A stretch of DNA of 64,000 bases from Conus ventricosus (taxonomy: Eukaryota; Mollusca; Gastropoda; Neogastropoda; Conidae). The stretch is from assembly GCA_018398815.1 (NCBI GenBank), contig CM031620.1, positions 67,378,362-67,442,361 on the forward strand, given 5' to 3'. Shown here in pieces: positions 12,346 through 22,611 of the stretch. Made by a program: the position numbers and the translations under genes. The notes beneath the pieces were generated by a model. That model was not told the DNA's origin, searched no databases, and was given only the letters and a program-made list of their open reading frames with translations. Numbering within the stretch: the first letter of the stretch is position 1; each line of letters begins with the position of its first letter.

Positions 12346-13655
12346 TTTTCAAAGATGAGAGGAGAGTACCACCTTTTTAAAGATGTGAGGAGAGTACCAC
12401 CTTTTTAAAGATATGAGGAGAGTACCACCTATTTAAAGATGAGATGTGAGGAGAGTACTACCTTTTAAAGATGAGATGTGAGGAGAGTACCACCTTTTTA
12501 AAGATGAGATGTGAGGAGAGTACCACCTTTTTAAAGATGTGAGGAGAGTACCACCTTTTTAAAGATGAGATGTGAGGAGAGTACCACCTTTTTAAAGATG
12601 AGATGAGAGGAGAGTACCACCTTTTTAAAGATGTGAGGAGAGTACCACCTTTTTAAAGATGAGATGTGAGGAGAGTACCACATTTTTAAAGATGAGATGT
12701 GAGGAGAGTACCACCTTTTTAAAGATGAGATGTGAGGAGAGTACCACCTTTTTAAAGATGTGAGAGTACCACCTTTTTAAAGATGTGAGGAGAGTACCAC
12801 CTTTTTAAAGATGTGAGGAGAGTACCACCTTTTAAAGATGAGATGTGAGAGTACCACCTTTTTAAAGATGAGATGTGAGGAGAGTACCACCTTTTTAAAG
12901 ATTAGATGTGAGGAGAGTACCACCTTTTTAAAGATGAGATGTGAGGAGAGTACCACCTTTTTAAAGATGAGATGTGAGGAGAGTACCACCTTTTTAAAGA
13001 TGTGAGGAGAGTACCACCTTTTTAAGGGATGTGAGGAGAGTACCACCTTTTTAAAGATGAGATGTGAGGAGAGTACCACCTTTTTAAAGATGTGAGGAGA
13101 GTACCACCTTTTTAAAGATGTGAGGAGAGTACCACCTTTTTAAAGATGAGATGTGAGAGTACCACCTTTTTAAAGATGAGATGTGAGGAGAGTACCACCT
13201 TTTTAAAGATGAGATGTGAGGAGAGTACCACCTTTTTAAAGATGTGAGGAGAGTACCACCTTTTCAAAGATGTGAGGAGAGTACCACCTTTTTAAAGATG
13301 AGATGTGAGGAGAGTACCACCTTTTTAAAGATGAGATGAGAGGAGAGTACCACCTTTTTACAGATGAGATGTGAGGAGAGTACCACCTTTTTAAAGATGT
13401 GAGGAGAGTACCACCTTTTTAAAGATGTGAGGAGAGTATCACCTTTTTAAATATGAGATGTGAGGAGAGTACCACCTTTTTAAAGATGTGAGGAGAGTAC
13501 CACCTTTTTAAAGATGTGAGGAGAGTACCACCTTTTTAAAGATGTGAGGAGAGTACCACCTTTTTAAAGATGTGAGGAGAGTACCACCTTTTTAAAGATG
13601 AGATGTGAGGAGAGTACCACCTTTTTAAAGATGAGATGAGAGGAGAGTACCACCT
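12346..13655. repeat. Main satellite array, 26/32-bp units
   Basis: Dozens of near-identical units GATGTGAGGAGAGTACCACC TTTTTAAA occur, with or without an extra GATGA that gives 26- to 33-bp variants in mixed order. The minus-strand frame at 12777-13079 is a repeat artefact. Confidence 0.95.
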
Positions 13656-13661
13656 TTTTAC

Positions 13662-14271
13662 CAGGGGTGGGAATTCTCCTCGGATCCGCGGTAGAAGCAA
13701 AAGATTTCCTCGGATTTGAAATGTTATTTCCTCGGAAAATGAAATTCGCGGAGATAGGGCCTACCTCTTGTTCGGTTACGGTCGATTTCGGTAATCAGAT
13801 GGCCTGTCTAGCAGGATACAGTAGGCCTATATCCGGCGCTAAGAACTGTGGGATACATTCAAAAATGGCGTACCGACGAGACATCGTAAAGTGCGGGTTT
13901 CAGAAATTTGACGAAAGCAACATAAAAAATCCATGGAGATGGGAGTGGATGGAGAAGACAGCAGACAACGAAAGGCTGTGTACATTCATGAGAAAAATTC
14001 TGGCTCCTGGACTCGCTTTTTGTTCTCTGTGTGAAAAAGTTCTTTTTTTCGAAGTAGGGTGAGTATTTTTGTAATGTTTGCATGTGATCTATAGATGAAA
14101 CCGTGCCCCAAAAAAAAACATATTTTATGCTCTCTGAATGTTTCATTTATTTGCCCAAAATACACCAGATTGCACAGATATGCATCCTTAAGAAAAGAAA
14201 TTTTCCGGGGGGGCATGCCCCCGGACCCCCTAGATTTCCTCTTTTTTGTCTGTTACCAGTTCCCACCCCTG
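13662..14271 (+). mobile_element. hAT-like DNA element inserted in the satellite, 6-bp TSD
   Basis: The 610-bp element starts CAGGGGTGGGAA and ends TTCCCACCCCTG, a 12-bp terminal inverted repeat of the CAGGG type usual in hAT elements. It is flanked directly by TTTTAC on both sides (13656-13661 and 14272-14277). Nearby uninterrupted satellite units read CTTTTTACAGATGAG, which is the inferred empty site. Inside are a transposase-like first exon (13865-14058) with a good GTGAGT donor, and a near-palindrome CCGGGGGGGCATGCCCCCGG at 14205-14224 close to the right end. There is no catalytic transposase core, so it is non-autonomous. Confidence 0.8.
13865..14058 (+). pseudogene. Transposase first exon remnant, BED-finger-like
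   Basis: The frame from ATG 13865 reads about 64 residues to a GTGAGT splice donor at 14059. It has an NPWRWEW aromatic block and a PGLAFCSLCEKVLFF block with a C-x2-C pair. This is the layout of the N-terminal half of BED-type zinc fingers that precede hAT transposases. The second Cys/His half would lie in the next exon, which is absent. The frame also extends upstream to 13667, but MAYRRDIVK at 13865 is the more protein-like start. The assignment rests on motif appearance only. Confidence 0.5.
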
Positions 14272-14277
14272 TTTTAC

Positions 14278-14800
14278 AGATGAGATGTGAGGAGAGTACC
14301 ACCTTTTTAAAGATGTGAGGAGAGTACCACCTTTTTAAAGATGTGAGGAGAGTACCACCTTTTTAAAGATGTGAGGAGAGTATCACCTTTTTAAATATGA
14401 GATGTGAGGAGAGTACCACCTTTTTAAAGATGTGAGGAGAGTACCACCTTTTTAAAGATGTGAGGAGAGTACCACCTTTTTAAAGATGTGAGGAGAGTAC
14501 ACCTTTTTAAAGATTGGGAGAGTACCACCTTTTTAAAGATGTGAGGAGAGTACCACCTTTTTAAAGATGTGAGGAGAGTACCACCTTTTTAAAGATGCGA
14601 GGAGAGTACCACCTTTTTAAAGATGAGATGTGAGGAGAGTACCACCTTTTTAAAGATGTGAGGAGAGTACCACCTTTTTAAATGAGATGTGAGAGAGACA
14701 CCTTTAAGATGTGAGGAGAGTACCACCTTTTTAAATATGAATGTGAGGAGAGCACCACCTTTTTAAAGATGTGAGGAGAGTACCACCATTTAGAGTCAAG
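14278..14800. repeat. Satellite array continuing right of the hAT insertion
   Basis: The same 26/32-bp units as the main array, interrupted by the 610-bp element and becoming irregular after 14500. Confidence 0.9.
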
Positions 14801-15735
14801 AGCATAGTATCACATGGCCACCTTTATGGAGAAGAGAGGAGATTCCAGCTTTTTAAAACGAAGAGTAGGAGCTATTGGAAAGTTAGAAAGAGAAGTACCA
14901 TTGTTTTTTCAAGACGAGAAAATCTACCATTTTGAAATAGACGGAGAGCACCAGTTGAAGCTGAAAGGCGAATACCTGTTTTTAGAGTTGAGAAGAAAAT
15001 GTTACCTTTTGAAGGTGGAGGGGGAGTATCGGCCTTTAAAGTCGAGAGAAAATACAAACTTTTAAAATTGAAACAGATACCAGCTTTTTGAAGCTGCGAG
15101 GACAGGCAGCTCTTTAAAGATAAAAGGAGAATACCAGCTTTTTAAACTGACAGATAAAAGGGAAGTACCAGCTTTTTAAAACTGACAGATAAAAGGGAAG
15201 TACCAGCTTTTTAAAACTGACAGATAAAAGGGAAGTACCAGCTTTTCAACATTGGATGGACATTATGAGCTTTCTGAAGCTGAGAGAATTCCAGTTTCCT
15301 TACAGTTGAGAAGAGTTCCAGCTTTTTGAAGTTGAGAGGAGAATACCAGCTTTTTGAAGTTGAGAGAAGAATACCAGCTTTTTGAAGTTGAGAGGAGAAT
15401 ACCAGCTTTTTGAAGCTGAGAGAAGAATACCAGCTTTTTGAAGTTGAGAGGAGTTCAAGCTTTTTGAAGTTGAGAGAATACCAGCTTTATAAAGCTGAGA
15501 GAGAAAATGAGCTTTTAAAAGTAGAGCTGAGAATACTTAAAAAAAAAAAAATTGAATGGAAAGCTTTTTAAAGATAACAATACCAGGATTTCGTACATTA
15601 GGGAGGATACCATTTTTTTTTTTTATATAAATGAGGAGAATACCAGCTTTTTTAAGGTCAGAAAAGAATATTAGCTTTTTAAAGCTGTGAGGTGACTATA
15701 AGCTTTTTAAAACAGAAGTGAGTAGCAGATTCTTG
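14801..15735. repeat. Degenerate roughly 28-bp satellite, first copy
   Basis: Repeated theme GAATACCAGCTTTTTGAAGT TGAGAG with drifting spacers. The same sequence recurs at 17746-18640 as part of the 2.9-kb duplication. Confidence 0.8.
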
Positions 15736-15739
15736 AATT

Positions 15740-16583
15740 TACTTACTTACTTAGACGCTCCAACGTCTTGCGACGCATGAGGTAGTCAATGCACTCCACT
15801 GTGCACTGTCCTCAGCCAGTTTGCTAGTGTCACTCCATCCTCTGTCAAAGAGTCTGAGGTCTCTCTCCACTGTCTTATGTAGGCAGGTAAGGTAAGGTAA
15901 TGTTGCTTATAGCTGAGCTGACCGCAAAGGGCCATATCAGGGCTGTCACCACATTAAAATCAACTCCCAAGTCATCAAAAAAACAAAACAAAAAAACTTG
16001 TCACACATCTCTTTAAAATACATCTAAAAGTGTACCAGAAACTTCGTTAATTCGTTCTTCCATAAAATCTTTGATCAGATGAAAAATGTAGGCACTTAGT
16101 ATCAAAAGCGTTGAGTTTCTTCTCCTGGGTGGTCTTCAGTTGCCAGGTTTCACAGCCATATAACGGCGTTGAAATCAAACTGGAGTTATAAAATTTCAGT
16201 TTGCTTCCAAGGGAGAATTTCTTGCTGTTCCATATTTTGTTCAGCTGATCGAATGCTGATGTAGCCTTCCCAATACGACACTTCAGTTCGTGGTTGAGGT
16301 CACTGGTGTTGTTGATGGAGCTGCTTAGGTATGTGAAGTTCTCTACTTTTGCTTGTTTTTGGTTGATGAGAACATCTGTTGGCCCTTGGTGTTTACTGAT
16401 AAGCATGTTCTTAGTCTTTTTGGCACTGATAATGAGGCCAATGCTGCCTGCGAACTTGCTGATATTGTGTACAAGTACCTGCAGATCTTGAGTGGTGCTT
16501 GCAAGAGCGGCAATGTCATTGGCAAAATCCAGATCTGAAAGGCCGTTTCCTTCTGTCCACTTGATTCCCTTTCCTTGAGTTGC
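15740..16583 (-). mobile_element. RTE-like LINE, copy 1, cut by the duplication junction
   Basis: The minus-strand frame 16406-16047 gives the reverse-transcriptase C-terminal part, including GCETWQLKTTQEKKLNAFD. The 5' side stops at the duplication junction in the KGIKWTEG region. At 15883-15763 a second frame resembles the RTE C-terminal tail (TVERDLRLFDRGWSDTSKLA). The 3' end is an AAGT-repeat tail (TAAGTAAGTAAG, plus-strand ACTTACTTACTTA near 15740-15755). A short dispersed repeat (15886-16000) interrupts it. Non-functional. Confidence 0.75.
15886..16000 (-). mobile_element. Short dispersed repeat inside RTE copy 1
   Basis: Contains GGTAATGTTGCTTATAGCTG, CCGCAAAGGGCCATATCAGG and GCTGTCACCACATTAAAATC. 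Closely related copies lie at 18795-18905 (by duplication), 50761-50865 and, truncated, 25792-25844. Read on the minus strand it ends in a TACCTTACCTTACC tail, as a retroposon would. It splits the RTE reading frame between 16047 and 15883. The source family is not recognised. Confidence 0.6.
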
Positions 16584-17166
16584 GCGGTAGAAGCAAAAGA
16601 TTTCCTCGGATTTGAAATGTTATTTCCTCGGAAAATGAAATTCGCGGAGATAGGGCCTACCTCTTGTTCGGTTACGGTCGATTTCGGTAATCAGATGGCC
16701 TGTCTAGCAGGATACAGTAGGCCTATATCCGGCGCTAAGAACTGTGGGATACATTCAAAAATGGCGTACCGACGAGACATCGTAAAGCGCGGGTTTCAGA
16801 AATTTGACGAAAGCAACATAAAAAATCCATGGAGATGGGAGTGGATGGAGAAGACAGCAGACAACGAAAGGCTGTGTACATTCATGAGAAAAATTCTGGC
16901 TCCTGGACTCGCTTTTTGTTCTCTGTGTGAAAAAGTTCTTTTTTTCGAAGTAGGGTGAGTATTTTTGTAATGTTTGCATGTGATCTATAGATGAAACCGT
17001 GCCCCCCAAAAAAACATATTTTATGCTCTCTGAATGTTTCATTTATTTGCCCAAAATACACCAGATTGCACAGATATGCATCCTTAAGAAAAGAAATTTT
17101 CCGGGGGGCATGCCCCCGGACCCCCTAGATTTCCTCTTTTTTGTCTGTTACCAGTTCCCACCCCTG
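16584..17166 (+). mobile_element. hAT-like element, second copy lacking its left terminus
   Basis: Nearly identical to 13688-14271, including the exon-like frame from ATG 16761 to a GTGAGT donor, the GGGGCATGCCCC palindrome (17101-17119) and the right terminus TTCCCACCCCTG. One clear residue difference is KRGFQKF for KCGFQKF. It arose by tandem duplication, not transposition, because it has no left terminal repeat and no target-site duplication of its own. Confidence 0.85.
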
Positions 17167-17745
17167 TTTTACAGATGAGATGTGAGGAGAGTACCACCTT
17201 TTTAAAGATGTGAGGAGAGTACCACCTTTTTAAAGATGTGAGGAGAGTACCACCTTTTTAAAGATGTGAGGAGAGTATCACCTTTTTAAATATGAGATGT
17301 GAGGAGAGTACCACCTTTTTAAAGATGTGAGGAGAGTACCACCTTTTTAAATATGTGAGGAGAGTACCACCTTTTTAAAGATGTGAGGAGAGTACCACCT
17401 TTTTAAAGATGTGAGGAGAGTACCACCTTTTTAAAGATGTGAGGAGAGTACCACCTTTTTAAAGATGCGAGGAGAGTACCACCTTTTTAAAGATGAGATG
17501 TGAGGAGAGTACCACCTTTTTAAAGATGTGAGGAGAGTACCACCTTTTTAAAGATGAGATGTGAGGAGAGTACCACCTTTTTAAAGATGTGAGGAGAGTA
17601 CCACCTTTTTAAATATGAGATGTGTGGAGAGTACCACCTTTTTGAAGATGTGAGGAGAGTACCACCTTTTAAAGATGAGAGGAGAGCACCACCTTTTTAA
17701 AGATGTGAGGAGAGTACCACCATTTAGAGTCAAGAGCATAGTATC
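17167..17745. repeat. Satellite array, duplicated copy
   Basis: 26/32-bp units as in 14278-14800, with small copy-number differences between the two duplicated arrays. Confidence 0.9.
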
Positions 17746-18640
17746 ACATGGCCACCTTTATGGAGAAGAGAGGAGATTCCAGCTTTTTAAAACTGAAGAG
17801 TAGGAGCTATTGGAAAGTTGAAAGAGAGAGTAGCAGTTTTTTTCAAGACGAGAAAATTCTACCATTTTGAAATAGACAGGAGAGCACCAGTTGAAGCTGA
17901 AAGGCGAATACCTGGTTTTTAGAGTTGAGAAGAAAATGTTACCTTTTTGAAGGTGGGAGGAGAGTATCGGCCTTCTAAAGTCGAGAGAAGAATACAAACT
18001 TTTAAAATTGAAACAGAATACCAGCTTTTTGAAGCTGCGAGGACAGCGCCAGCTCTTTAAAGATAAAAGGAGAATACCAGCTTTTTAAAACTGACAGATA
18101 AAAGGGAAGTACCAGCTTTTTAAAACTGACAGATAAAAGGGAAGTACCAGCTTTTCAACATTGGATGGACATTATGAGCTTTCTGAAGCTGAGAGAATTC
18201 CAGTTTCCTTACAGTTGAGAAGAGTTCCAGCTTTTTGAAGTTGAGAGGAGAATACCAGCTTTTTGAAGTTGAGAGAAGAATACCAGCTTTTTGAAGTTGA
18301 GAGGAGAATACCAGCTTTTTGAAGCTGAGAGAAGAATACCAGCTTTTGAAGTTGAGAGGAGTTCAAGCTTTTTGAAGTTGAGAGAATACCAGCTTTATAA
18401 AGCTGAGAGGAGAAAATGAGCTTTTAAAAGTAGAGCTGAGAATACTTAAAAAAAAAAAAATTGAATGGAAAGCTTTTTAAAGATAACAATACCAGGATTT
18501 CGTACATTAGGGAGGATACCATTTTTTTTTTTTTTATAAATGAGGAGAATACCAGCTTTTTTAAGGTCAGAAAAGAATATTAGCTTTTTAAAGCTGTGAG
18601 GTGACTATAAGCTTTTTAAAACAGAAGTGAGTAGCAGATT
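17746..18640. repeat. Degenerate roughly 28-bp satellite, second copy
   Basis: Matches 14801-15735 with scattered substitutions and indels. Confidence 0.8.
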
Positions 18641-19640
18641 CTTGAATTTACTTACTTACTTAGACGCTCCCACGTCTTGCGACGCATGAGGCAGTCAATG
18701 CACTCCACTGTGCACTGTCCTCAGCCAGTTTGCTAGTGTCACTCCATCCTCTGTCAAAGAGTCTGAGGTCTCTCTCCACTGTCTTATGTAGGCAGGTAAG
18801 GTAAGGTAATGTTGCTTATAGCTGAGCTGACCACAAAGGGCCATATCGGGGCTGTCACCACATTAAAATCAACTCCCAAGTCATCAAAAAACAAAACAAA
18901 AAAACTTGTCACACATCTCTTTAAAATACATCTAAAAGCGTACCAGAAACTTCGTTAATTCGTTCTTCCATAAAATCTTTGATCAGATGAAAAATGTAGG
19001 CACTTAGTATCAAAAGCGTTGAGTTTCTTCTCCTGGGTGGTCTTCAGTTGCCAGGTTTCACAGCCATATAACGGCGTTGAAATCAAACTGGAGTTATAAA
19101 ATTTCAGTTTGCTTCCAAGGGAGAATTTCTTGCTGTTCCATATTTTGTTCAGCTGATCGAATGCTGATGTAGCCTTCCCAATACGACACTTCAGTTCGTG
19201 GTTGAGGTCACTGGTGTTGTTGATGGAGCTGCTTAGGTATGTGAAGTTCTCTACTTTTGCTTGTTTTTGGTTGATGAGAACATCTGTTGGCCCTTGGTGT
19301 TTACTGATAAGCATGTTCTTAGTCTTTTTGGCACTGATAATGAGGCCAATGCTGCCTGCGAACTTGCTGATATTGTGTACAAGTACCTGCAGATCTTGAG
19401 TGGTGCTTGCAAGAGCGGCAATGTCATTGGCAAAATCCAGATCTGAAAGGCCGTTTCCTTCTGTCCACTTGATTCCCTTTCCTTGAGTTGCGTGTTTCAA
19501 ACCCCAGTCAATGGCAAGTGCAAGGAGGAGAGGGGAGAGGATACAACCTTGCTTTACCCCGGTGACAACTTCAAACCAGTCACTGTAGCCATCTTCCATC
19601 CTATGAGAATGACGTCTTTTGTAAGAGGAAAGGAAGTACA
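18641..19640 (-). mobile_element. RTE-like LINE reverse transcriptase, copy 2
   Basis: A minus-strand frame (19677-18955) of 240 residues begins in satellite-derived sequence and enters reverse-transcriptase sequence near SDWFEVVTGVKQGCILSPLL. It continues through DLDFANDIAAL to the C-terminal block GCETWQLKTT. In RTE-clade elements the catalytic motif is FADD. Here it is FAND, so the first catalytic Asp is replaced by Asn. The element is 5'-truncated (no endonuclease) and sits in the AGCTTTTTGAAGTTGAGAG satellite. The same short dispersed repeat as in copy 1 interrupts its 3' part at 18795-18905. Confidence 0.85.
18795..18905 (-). mobile_element. Short dispersed repeat inside RTE copy 2
   Basis: Duplicated partner of 15886-16000, differing at a few bases (for example CCACAAAGGGCCATATCGGG). 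Confidence 0.6.
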
Positions 19641-19679
19641 AACTTTTTGAAGTTGAGAATGGAATTTTTTTCTTCACTT

Positions 19680-20484
19680 GAGGAAGGAAAAAAAGCCAAC
19701 TCCTCGATGCTGTGAGTAAAACGATATTTTCGAAGATGAGTGTGAAGTACCACCCTTGATTACAATTTCAGTTATTGACACAGTCATTCACTGTACTGGG
19801 GGCAAAAACTTATTCAAGAAATTTCCATATAAAGCTGCTCACTTAAGAAAAAAAAATCATACTTTGGTATTTTGGTATTTAGGGCTCTCACTAAAAAACA
19901 ATACAAATCTCTGGAGGGCCTGGGGCGTGGCTCCTTCACCCTCAACTCGCCCCTTCCCTCAAAAATCCTGACACTTTCAATGGTACATACAATCTGACAC
20001 AAATTCTATAATTGAGTAATGTTCTGTTCCTTTTTTTTTGCCCAAGCATGACCAGGACCATTTTTCTGTATAGCTTTTGTTAATTGTTGACTTTTGCAGC
20101 GTCTGGCTGGCACACAGCATATGAGCGTGACATTACTTAATCTTCAACTAGACAGGCAAAATGGCAGCTGCCCCCTCTTGCAAAAACTTACCCTGACAAT
20201 CAGAGCCAACATACCCAGGAAAAAGGATCAATACTCTACAGATTCCCACGGCAAATTGTTCTCCTCCACAGCTCCCTGTTCTTTTTGTAGCAGTTGTTTT
20301 GTGTTTCTTTTTTATTCTACTTTTTTGTTTCTGACTTAACACATTTTTCTGAAATCCGCAAATTGCTGAACAGTAGGAATCCTGAACATGAACACACTTT
20401 CAGTGCAATCTACTTCCAACTATTCTCCCACACTTCACTCCACACCTCCCACAGGGCCTGAAGCCCACCAGTTGGCACAGACCA
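19680..20484. other. No gene seen
   Basis: The first 70 bases are still satellite-like. The rest looks unique. It lies just beyond the most distal candidate poly(A) signal of the minus-strand gene. Confidence 0.5.
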
Positions 20485-20503
20485 CACTGTGAAGAAGAAA
20501 ACT

Positions 20504-20509
20504 TTTATT
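20504..20509 (-). terminator. Candidate distal poly(A) signal of the CDV3 gene
   Basis: AATAAA on the minus strand, followed 20-30 bases downstream by GTGTGGTCTGTG, a GU-rich element as expected after a cleavage site. Other AATAAA hexamers on this strand are at 24646-24641 and 21682-21677. Which site is used cannot be told from sequence. Confidence 0.4.
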
Positions 20510-22172
20510 TTGATGTTGCACTTGCAGTCATTTGTCCCATGTACAATCGCCCTCCACATCAGCTGGTCTTAGTGACAATGTTAACAGATTTTTTAAACCC
20601 CGTTGTACACATTGCATGGGGAAAATAACCATGCACTTTAAACACAGGCATGCATCCACACAGGCTTAAAAACGGTGTGAGCGCCACAATGACTGTCACC
20701 AGTACTGATTTATCTGACTGATGAGGGAAAGTCTGTCATATTTTGTTGCCAAACGTTTGACTGAAAGACACCACTGGTCTTACTTCATCAAACACAGAGG
20801 GATCGTTTCAGTCAAATCTTAAAAATCTTCAACTTTACATAACCTGCAGCAGTCAAAGAAAATTGAAAATACACAAATCCTTCAACAACAAAAAAAGAGG
20901 ATTTCAACACACACAGATTTTGTTTCAGATGTGTTCTCTATTCTTTCCTTCTGATTCAAAGCTGCAAATGTCAACATTTGATTTTAAGCTTTTTTTTTTT
21001 TTTTAAATTTCTGACCAGGGAACAAATGGCACTCAATATAGATGAAAAGGAAGTACTTGTCCAAACAAGTATCAGGCAGAAAGTGGCTTTGTGGGAAATG
21101 AAAGGATGTGAGAAAATCCAGAATTGGTGGTTTTAAATCTTCCACGAGGCCTTTCCTTTCTCGCCTCCTTTAACTAACAACTAGACCTAAGTAAAGTACG
21201 AGAACGAGTCTTTCAAATGAGACAAAAAACGGAGCTCCCATGTGTACTATGCACATACCCCATTTATACATACACATACAAATACACACACACACACAGC
21301 ACTCATGAAGTTGTCCTGGCCAAAAGTCTACTTCAAGGCTGTCACACTAGAATAGTGACGGAGGGGAGCAAAAAAAAAAAAAAGCCACATCCTGAACAGG
21401 TCAGATCATTAAAAAAAAAAGACAATCATATCCTGAGAAACAAAGAACAAAAGCAATTCATGACATGCTATCTATACCACTGATCTCTGTGAATCGGATC
21501 AAACTGGGGTGTACTGAAAGCAACGGACGTTTCCCTCCACTTCTCATTCCTGCGTTTTGAAAAAATCATGCGAATGAAAAACATCTGAATGCCTAAAAAA
21601 TTACATTAAAAAGCCACATGGGCAAATAGACACTGCAGATTGGACTCTGGACAATGTATTTGATTTCAAGCATACCTTTATTTTCATAGCCCTGCCAGCC
21701 AGTGAACCATGCAGGGACTTCTCATGGCTGTCAAAACAGGGAAATTATGGCCCCACCCATAACAGGAAAAAGATGATAACAACAATATTACTTAACTCTC
21801 AACAGTTTTTGACCTTTTTTTTAACAATACCTATACAACATTAAAATTTCTCAACTTTTTTCTTGGTAAAAACATTTCTTCAGATTTGTTTTCAGAAAAC
21901 TATTCCATTAATAGCAATAATATTTTTTTTAAGATGTGATGATTTCCGCTGTTCCGCTGGTGGTCGACAGCTGTAAAGAAAGATTTAAAAAAATATATAA
22001 AAAAAGCAGTGTGAAAATGAGTAATGCGATAGAAAAGAGGCAGTTACTGGGAGAGAACTTGCAGGAGTCATGGATAACCTTTGCCCTGAAAGACCCCGCA
22101 TCTCCTCTGGGATGGTTAAAAAAAAAACCCATGTACTATCAACAGAAATTCACCTAATCATAGAGACAGCTT

Positions 22173-22611
22173 GGGGGCTGGAATAGCTCAGTGGTAGAGC
22201 GCCGGACTCATAATCTTGGGGTTGCGGGTTCGAATCTCTGCCGGGCTGTTTCTGTACAGGGGGATTTTTCCCTCAGAGTTAACATTGGTTCTGATTCCAT
22301 TCCCCATACAGTCCTTCGAATGAGACGATAAACCGAGGTTCCGTGTTCACACGCATAACATCTTGCACACACGTAAAATCCCATCAACTTTCGGAAGAGA
22401 AGGCCAGTTTGGCCGTTGGTATGGATGACACGTTACACATAGCATGCACCTTCCCCGAAGCTGGAGTATGGCTGCCTTAATAGCGGGATAAAAAATGTGT
22501 CATACACACAAAACTCCACTCCCTTTGTTGGGTAGATAGGATTAACCCTTGCCCGTCTATACAGGGAATGTCCGCAGGAGTATCTGCCTGCGTACGCAGA
22601 AGAAAAAAAGA
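22173..22611 (+). mobile_element. Full-length tRNA-derived SINE with 11-bp TSD
   Basis: The 439-bp element is flanked by AGAGACAGCTT on both sides (22162-22172 and 22612-22622). The head (22179-22248) has pol III box A TAGCTCAGTGGTAGAGC and box B GGGTTCGAATC, with a CAT triplet in the anticodon position, so a tRNA-Met-like ancestor is likely. The middle carries GAGACGATAAACCGAGGT and a block CCCCGAAGCTGGAGTATGGC shared with the element at 63.12-63.43 kb. The 3' part is TCCGCAGGAGTATCTGCCTG CGTACGCAG followed by an A-rich AGAAAAAAAG tail. It lies antisense to CDV3. Confidence 0.85.

Larger units (their letters stand above)
13688..19503. repeat. Large tandem duplication, unit about 2.9 kb
   Basis: The block from the hAT element (GCGGTAGAAGC at 13688) through satellite and RTE LINE to CCTTGAGTTGCG (about 16585) is repeated head to tail, the second copy running to about 19503. 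The offset is 2896 bp at the left and about 2908 bp at the right, and the copies are nearly identical by eye. The junction near 16583 joins RTE sequence directly to the interior of the hAT element, sharing only CG, so the second hAT copy lacks its left terminus. Confidence 0.9.

Noticed and set aside
12346..14800. CRISPR-like array of short repeats
   Set aside because: Units are contiguous with no unique spacers, and the DNA is clearly eukaryotic. Ordinary satellite.
22179..22250. Genuine tRNA-Met (CAT) gene
   Set aside because: Box A and B are good, but acceptor and anticodon stems pair poorly, and the sequence is the head of a SINE with flanking target duplications.
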